Assembly (NCBI GenBank): GCA_022826645.1
Contig: JAJDUM010000097.1
Span: forward strand, 1 to 64,000
Direction of reading: 5' to 3'
Source of the DNA: Candidatus Poribacteria bacterium
GTDB taxonomy: Bacteria; Poribacteria; WGA-4E; PCPOR2b
DNA: 64,000 bases
Both the position numbers and the translations under genes were made by a program. This document shows, one piece after another, positions 60,415 to 64,000 of the stretch. Position 1 is the first letter of the stretch, and each line of letters opens with the position of its first letter. The notes beneath the pieces were generated by a model that had not been told where the DNA came from, searched no databases, and saw only the letters and a list, made by a program, of their open reading frames with translations.

Positions 60415-62169
60415 ATGAAGAATATGCCTTTTTCCCGAATTACAATCGTATGGATTGGTTTGGAACTCTGCTTAGTATTACTGATAGGACGCCTGTTTTT
60501 GATTCAGTATGTGCACGGTCCGGAGCTGCGCGACCGTTCTGAGAGCCAGCGAAACGTGCAAGTAGGTTCTCAGGCGAAGCGTGCTAAGATTCTGGATCGG
60601 CATGGGAGTATTTTCGCAATCAATCAGGACTTGGTCTCGGTCTATGCGGACCCAAAAGCGGTGAGGGAAAAACCTGATGACGTTGCTCGTAAACTTGCAC
60701 CGGTGCTCAACGTTTCGGAAGGTAGACTTTTGTCCGTGCTGAAGCAAAAGAAAAGACGTTTTGTTTGGCTGAAACGGAATATAGAGTATCAACGCCTTAA
60801 CGGTATCCGCCAAGTCGTTAACAATATTTATGGAGTCAGATACCGGACCCATGAAACACGAGCTTACCCAAAAGACGAACTAGCGTGTCACATCATTGGA
60901 TATACCAACTTTGAAAACAGAGGTATTGACGGGATCGAACATCAGTACGATGCCTACCTAAGCACGGGTGATACGAACCACCTCCCAGAATCAGAGTCAA
61001 AAAACCGTCAGATTACTACCGATGGTAAGCGACGTCCGATTCGTCCGCCGCAGCTTTATCAACAAGGAGGGCAATACGGTCGTAGCGTTGTCCTTACACT
61101 GGATGAATATATTCAGCATATCGCAGAAACAGAGCTGGTTGCTGGTTGCCAACAGTGGGGAGCGAGGTCGGGAACTGCGATCGTTATGCACTCCAAAAGC
61201 GGCGAGATTTTGGCATTAGCAAATCATCCGAACTATGACCTTAACCACTACTCAAAGAGCAAGGAGTTAGCTAAACGAAATCGCGCCATCTGGACGCAAT
61301 ATGAGCCCGGTTCCGTGTTTAAGATCGTTACTGCCTCTGCACTTATTAACGAGAAACTCATGTCCCCGGACTCGCTTGAGTATTGCGAGATGGGGGAGTA
61401 TCCTTTGTCTAATGGGCATGTCATTAACGACGTTAAGCCGAATGGGTGGCTGACACTCAGCGAGATTATCGCAAAGTCCAGTAATATTGGGATCCTTAAG
61501 GCTGCAAGGCGTCTCGACAAAGAACCGTTAGAAGCCTACACGCGCCGATTCGGATTTGGTGAAAAGACCGGTATCGATCTGCCTTACGAACAGGTCGGTA
61601 GCTTGAGAGGTTTCCAAAAATGGGATGAATACTCGACTGCGTCTGTTCCTTTCGGACAAGGAATTTCTGTGACGCCGATACAGATGTTGAACGCCATCAA
61701 TGTTATCGCGACCAACGGTATTCTGCTGCAGCCGTACCTCACTCGACAAATTATCGATGAGGAAGGAATCCTGTTAGAGCGATCCTACCCGAAGCCGATC
61801 CGTCGTGTCATTTCCGCAGAAACTGCGGAGGCGATGACACAGATGATGGTCGGTGTGACGGAATTCGGTGGTGGAATACGGGCACGTGTGGCTGGGTATA
61901 CTGTCGCCGGTAAAACTGGCACAGCGCAGAAGGCGGATCGAGGTAAAGGGTACGTCGAAGGCAGAGTGATTGCTACTTTTGCAGGGTTCCTTCCAGCGGA
62001 TGAGCCGCTACTTTCAATTATTGTCGTCGTTGACGAGCCGGCGGACGCTCCGCTCAGCAGCCAGGTTACCGCACCAATGTTCCAAAAAATTGCGACTGAA
62101 GCAATGCGCTATTTGAGTCAACAAGATCTCTTTGCCCGGAAATCAACCGCAAGTTATGTGAAAAAGTAA
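60415..62169 (+). CDS. ftsI: Septal penicillin-binding protein (FtsI/PBP3, class B)
   Basis: 584 residues. One transmembrane helix (10-30), a dimerisation domain (50-215), and the transpeptidase domain with S300-V-F-K303, S-S-N-I-G and K-T-G-T-A. The sequence AKRAKILDRHGSIFAIN is typical of class B PBPs. No PASTA domain. It crosslinks septal peptidoglycan. A gap of 200 bases with no gene separates it from ftsL. Confidence 0.95.
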   Translation: MKNMPFSRITIVWIGLELCLVLLIGRLFLIQYVHGPELRDRSESQRNVQVGSQAKRAKILDRHGSIFAINQDLVSVYADPKAVREKPDDVARKLAPVLNVSEGRLLSVLKQKKRRFVWLKRNIEYQRLNGIRQVVNNIYGVRYRTHETRAYPKDELACHIIGYTNFENRGIDGIEHQYDAYLSTGDTNHLPESESKNRQITTDGKRRPIRPPQLYQQGGQYGRSVVLTLDEYIQHIAETELVAGCQQWGARSGTAIVMHSKSGEILALANHPNYDLNHYSKSKELAKRNRAIWTQYEPGSVFKIVTASALINEKLMSPDSLEYCEMGEYPLSNGHVINDVKPNGWLTLSEIIAKSSNIGILKAARRLDKEPLEAYTRRFGFGEKTGIDLPYEQVGSLRGFQKWDEYSTASVPFGQGISVTPIQMLNAINVIATNGILLQPYLTRQIIDEEGILLERSYPKPIRRVISAETAEAMTQMMVGVTEFGGGIRARVAGYTVAGKTGTAQKADRGKGYVEGRVIATFAGFLPADEPLLSIIVVVDEPADAPLSSQVTAPMFQKIATEAMRYLSQQDLFARKSTASYVKK

Positions 62170-62210
62170 TCGGCATTTCAGTGATTAGCACATCTTCAGA
62201 AGATAAGCGG

Positions 62211-63041
62211 ATGAAAAATGTAGATGTAAAGTGCCTGCTTTGCATTACAATATTCACATTGGTCGTTGTCAATCCAGCTGAAAGTGACGTTCGGGTTACC
62301 CCAGATGTGGTGGGTTTAGCCGTTGGGGGAGAGTTAGTTATTGTGGGGAAGTTGTTAGCAGCAGAGGAGAAAGCGGACGCGCAGATCCAAGTACAGTATA
62401 CAGATGTCGTTGTAGAGGTTGTCCAAGTTATTCGGAACCTAACAGAACAGGGGATAAAGGTTGGTTCTACTATCAATTTTCGCCTCCCTGGCGCACCAAT
62501 CGGTTACGGCAGATTTGAGGCAGAGTTTAGTAAAGAGGAGGTAGGCGATTTGCTTCTTTTGTCGCTAAAACGACCTCATCCCCGAAAGACGGCGGGTCGC
62601 AGAAAAGGGTTTGACACCATTTTTGATGTTTTTGGGGGAAACTACGGGAAACATACGATTAGAATAAAAGGTGATGTCCCAATGATGTATCTGTCTGGAC
62701 TGAAACGTAGGATCGTAAACCCACAATTCCAACGATCACGCAATAGGCGGTTACACATAGACCGTTATCAAGAGCTGGAGATCGGATTGCCCCTCGATTG
62801 GGTCTTGGAAGTGATGAATATGGCAATTATCGTGGATTCTAGGAATCCGGTGCAAAACCCGAAAGCTCCCGGAGATATACCCGCAGAAATCAGGTTTCAG
62901 TATGCACGGCTTAGAAGTTTAGAAAAGCTGGTTCGTAAATTAGCGTGGGATGGTAGGTCAGAAGCGACCGTTGTCAAAACTGCTCGTCAAGAGCTTACTA
63001 GGATTAAAAAGGAATTAAACTTAGAAGAAGGAGAGGACTAA
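62211..63041 (+). CDS. Exported protein of unknown function inside the dcw cluster
   Basis: 276 residues from ATG 62211; a GTG at 62181 is in frame. A signal peptide (MKNVDVKCLLCITIFTLVVVNPAES) leads to a beta-rich domain (VVGLAVGGELVIVGKLLAAEE; YTDVVVEVVQVIRN; INFRLPGAPIGYGRF; EEVGDLLLLSLKRPH), which looks like a small OB or SH3-like barrel. The C-terminal 60 residues are helical and charged. I do not recognise a family. It stands where murE normally follows ftsI directly. Confidence 0.65.
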   Translation: MKNVDVKCLLCITIFTLVVVNPAESDVRVTPDVVGLAVGGELVIVGKLLAAEEKADAQIQVQYTDVVVEVVQVIRNLTEQGIKVGSTINFRLPGAPIGYGRFEAEFSKEEVGDLLLLSLKRPHPRKTAGRRKGFDTIFDVFGGNYGKHTIRIKGDVPMMYLSGLKRRIVNPQFQRSRNRRLHIDRYQELEIGLPLDWVLEVMNMAIIVDSRNPVQNPKAPGDIPAEIRFQYARLRSLEKLVRKLAWDGRSEATVVKTARQELTRIKKELNLEEGED

Positions 63042-63134
63042 GACAAAATCACAGTTTTTCTTTTGCATGGTGATTATGTCTCTTCTGGTTTCACTCGTTA
63101 TAAGACTTTTTGAAGGTTGGAGGTGGAATAGATT

Positions 63135-64000
63135 GTGAACCTGCACCGGTTGCTCCAAGGCGTAGACATCCGCTCATCAACTGGAGGACTCGATAAAGAT
63201 ATTACTGGCGTTGCGAGCGATAGTCGAGCCGTGGAGCCGGGATACGCCTTTGTCTGCTATGAAGGGGTCAACGTTGATGGGCACACCTTTATTCCCCAAG
63301 CCCTCCAAAACGGCGCAACGACGATTATTGGGGAGAAGCCGCAACCGGTGCCGGCCGGCGTTACCTATATCCAAACGTCCAACGGCCGCATCGCATTCTC
63401 GCTCATCGCGGCGAACTGGTACGGGAATCCGGCGGATCGGCTGAAGCTGATCGGTATCACCGGCACGAACGGCAAGACCTCAACGGCGCATTTGGCACAT
63501 TCGATCTTCGAAGCTGCTGGCCTGAAGTCGGGGTTCATGGGCACGGTTGGAACCAGTTACGCAGATGTCTTTGTAGAGCCAACGATTACGACACTTGAGC
63601 CTTTGACACTTCACGACCTGTTCCGAGACATCGCCGATGCGGGTGTAGAGTATGTTATCATGGAAACCTCGTCTCAAGGACTCGCGCAACACCGATTGGC
63701 TGGACTCACCTTTGAAACGGCGGTTTTCACCAACCTGACACAGGACCATCTCGATTACCATGAGACGATGGAGGAGTACCTGAACGCCAAGATGATGCTG
63801 TTTCAGCAGCTCGATCCTGACAGCGGTCTGGCAGTTCTTAATGCAGACGATCCCGCCTCCGACGCGATCCGTGATAAAATTACCCCCCCAAACCTTACAT
63901 TTGGCGTTGTGCAACCGGCGGATTTATCTGTCAGCGACGTCGAATCCACGCTCAAACGGCTCTCATTCGTCGCCGACACCCCGAAGGGAAAGATCTCAGC
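63135..64000 (+). CDS. murE: UDP-N-acetylmuramoyl-tripeptide synthetase MurE (5' part)
   Basis: The frame starts at GTG 63135 (GGAGG 11 bases upstream) and runs to the window edge without a stop, so only 288 codons are seen. N-terminal domain: GVASDSRAVEPGYAFVCYEG with the UDP-sugar Ser/Arg. ATP loop: GITGTNGKTSTAHLA. Then TNLTQDHLDYHETMEEYLNAKM with the carbamylated Lys region. The usual T-T-P-E reads T-T-L-E and S-S-H reads S-S-Q. It adds the third amino acid of the stem peptide; the residue that selects it lies beyond the window. Confidence 0.95.
   Translation, partial: MNLHRLLQGVDIRSSTGGLDKDITGVASDSRAVEPGYAFVCYEGVNVDGHTFIPQALQNGATTIIGEKPQPVPAGVTYIQTSNGRIAFSLIAANWYGNPADRLKLIGITGTNGKTSTAHLAHSIFEAAGLKSGFMGTVGTSYADVFVEPTITTLEPLTLHDLFRDIADAGVEYVIMETSSQGLAQHRLAGLTFETAVFTNLTQDHLDYHETMEEYLNAKMMLFQQLDPDSGLAVLNADDPASDAIRDKITPPNLTFGVVQPADLSVSDVESTLKRLSFVADTPKGKIS

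Overview
The window looks like chromosomal DNA of an uncultured bacterium with an outer membrane. The best guess is Candidatus Poribacteria, with Latescibacterota-like lineages as the alternative. The guess rests on gene content: phytanoyl-CoA dioxygenase-like proteins, enolase-superfamily (MR/MLE) enzymes, Gfo/Idh/MocA oxidoreductases, sugar-phosphate-isomerase-like TIM barrels, an NHL propeller and a sialidase-like propeller, next to housekeeping operons arranged partly as in Bacillus. Lipoproteins, a very large barrel-like surface protein and a PorV-like barrel indicate a diderm envelope. No rRNA, tRNA, CRISPR array or intact transposase was seen.

Layout. 0.1-7 kb: a cupin, two adjacent MR/MLE enzymes, a TolB-like propeller followed by a decayed internally deleted copy, a DUF350 membrane protein and a sulfite-oxidase-type molybdoenzyme. 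6.8-8.2 kb: a membrane-anchored LysM-TPR protein. 8.3-13.5 kb: the ffh-rpsP-khpA-ylqD-trmD-rplS-rnhB-yraN translation/SRP cluster, without rimM at its usual place and interrupted before yraN by an IS200/IS605-like end. 13.8-15.2 kb: a two-gene cassette (SWIM zinc finger plus helix-turn-helix protein) with a duplicated -35 region and several long palindromes. 15.2-30.7 kb: a block of catabolic or accessory enzymes, nearly all on the minus strand, including a PhyH-HEAT fusion. 31-32.6 kb: moaD-moaE and a lipoprotein. 32.6-36 kb: a 1150-residue envelope protein. 36.4-48.2 kb: folD, SDR, unknowns, MDR dehydrogenase, MFS exporter, ABM monooxygenase, a third MR/MLE enzyme, a PaaK-like ligase and a cupin. 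48.4-53.3 kb: a four-gene envelope cluster (coiled-coil lipoprotein with an NTF2-like end, NTF2-like membrane protein, Ig-like lipoprotein, PorV-like barrel fused to a lytic transglycosylase). 54.5-58.7 kb: a solitary EutN/CcmL microcompartment vertex gene in a likely operon with a sensor kinase carrying a RegB-like GGxxNPF motif, an NtrC-like regulator lacking GAFTGA, and 5-formyl-THF cyclo-ligase. 58.75 kb to the end: the start of a dcw (division/cell wall) cluster: rsmH, ftsL-like, ftsI, an unknown exported protein, and murE running off the window.

How the genes fit together. moaDE support the molybdoenzyme at 5.8 kb. folD and 5-formyl-THF cyclo-ligase serve one-carbon metabolism. The MR/MLE, Gfo/Idh, ribokinase, TPP enzyme, isomerase, aldo/keto reductase and sialidase-like genes suggest scavenging of sugar acids and glycans, but no dedicated importer is present and specific substrates cannot be assigned. 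Intergenic spaces carry small perfect palindromes of at least two families (stems followed by CTAC, and CCCGAT-type stems), typical of REP-like dispersed elements.

The observations I consider most worth following are the EutN / NPF-kinase / GAFTGA-less regulator operon, the SWIM-HTH cassette with its palindromic leader, the PorV-transglycosylase fusion, the orphan IS200/IS605-type end between rnhB and yraN, and the MoaD whose diglycine is not terminal.
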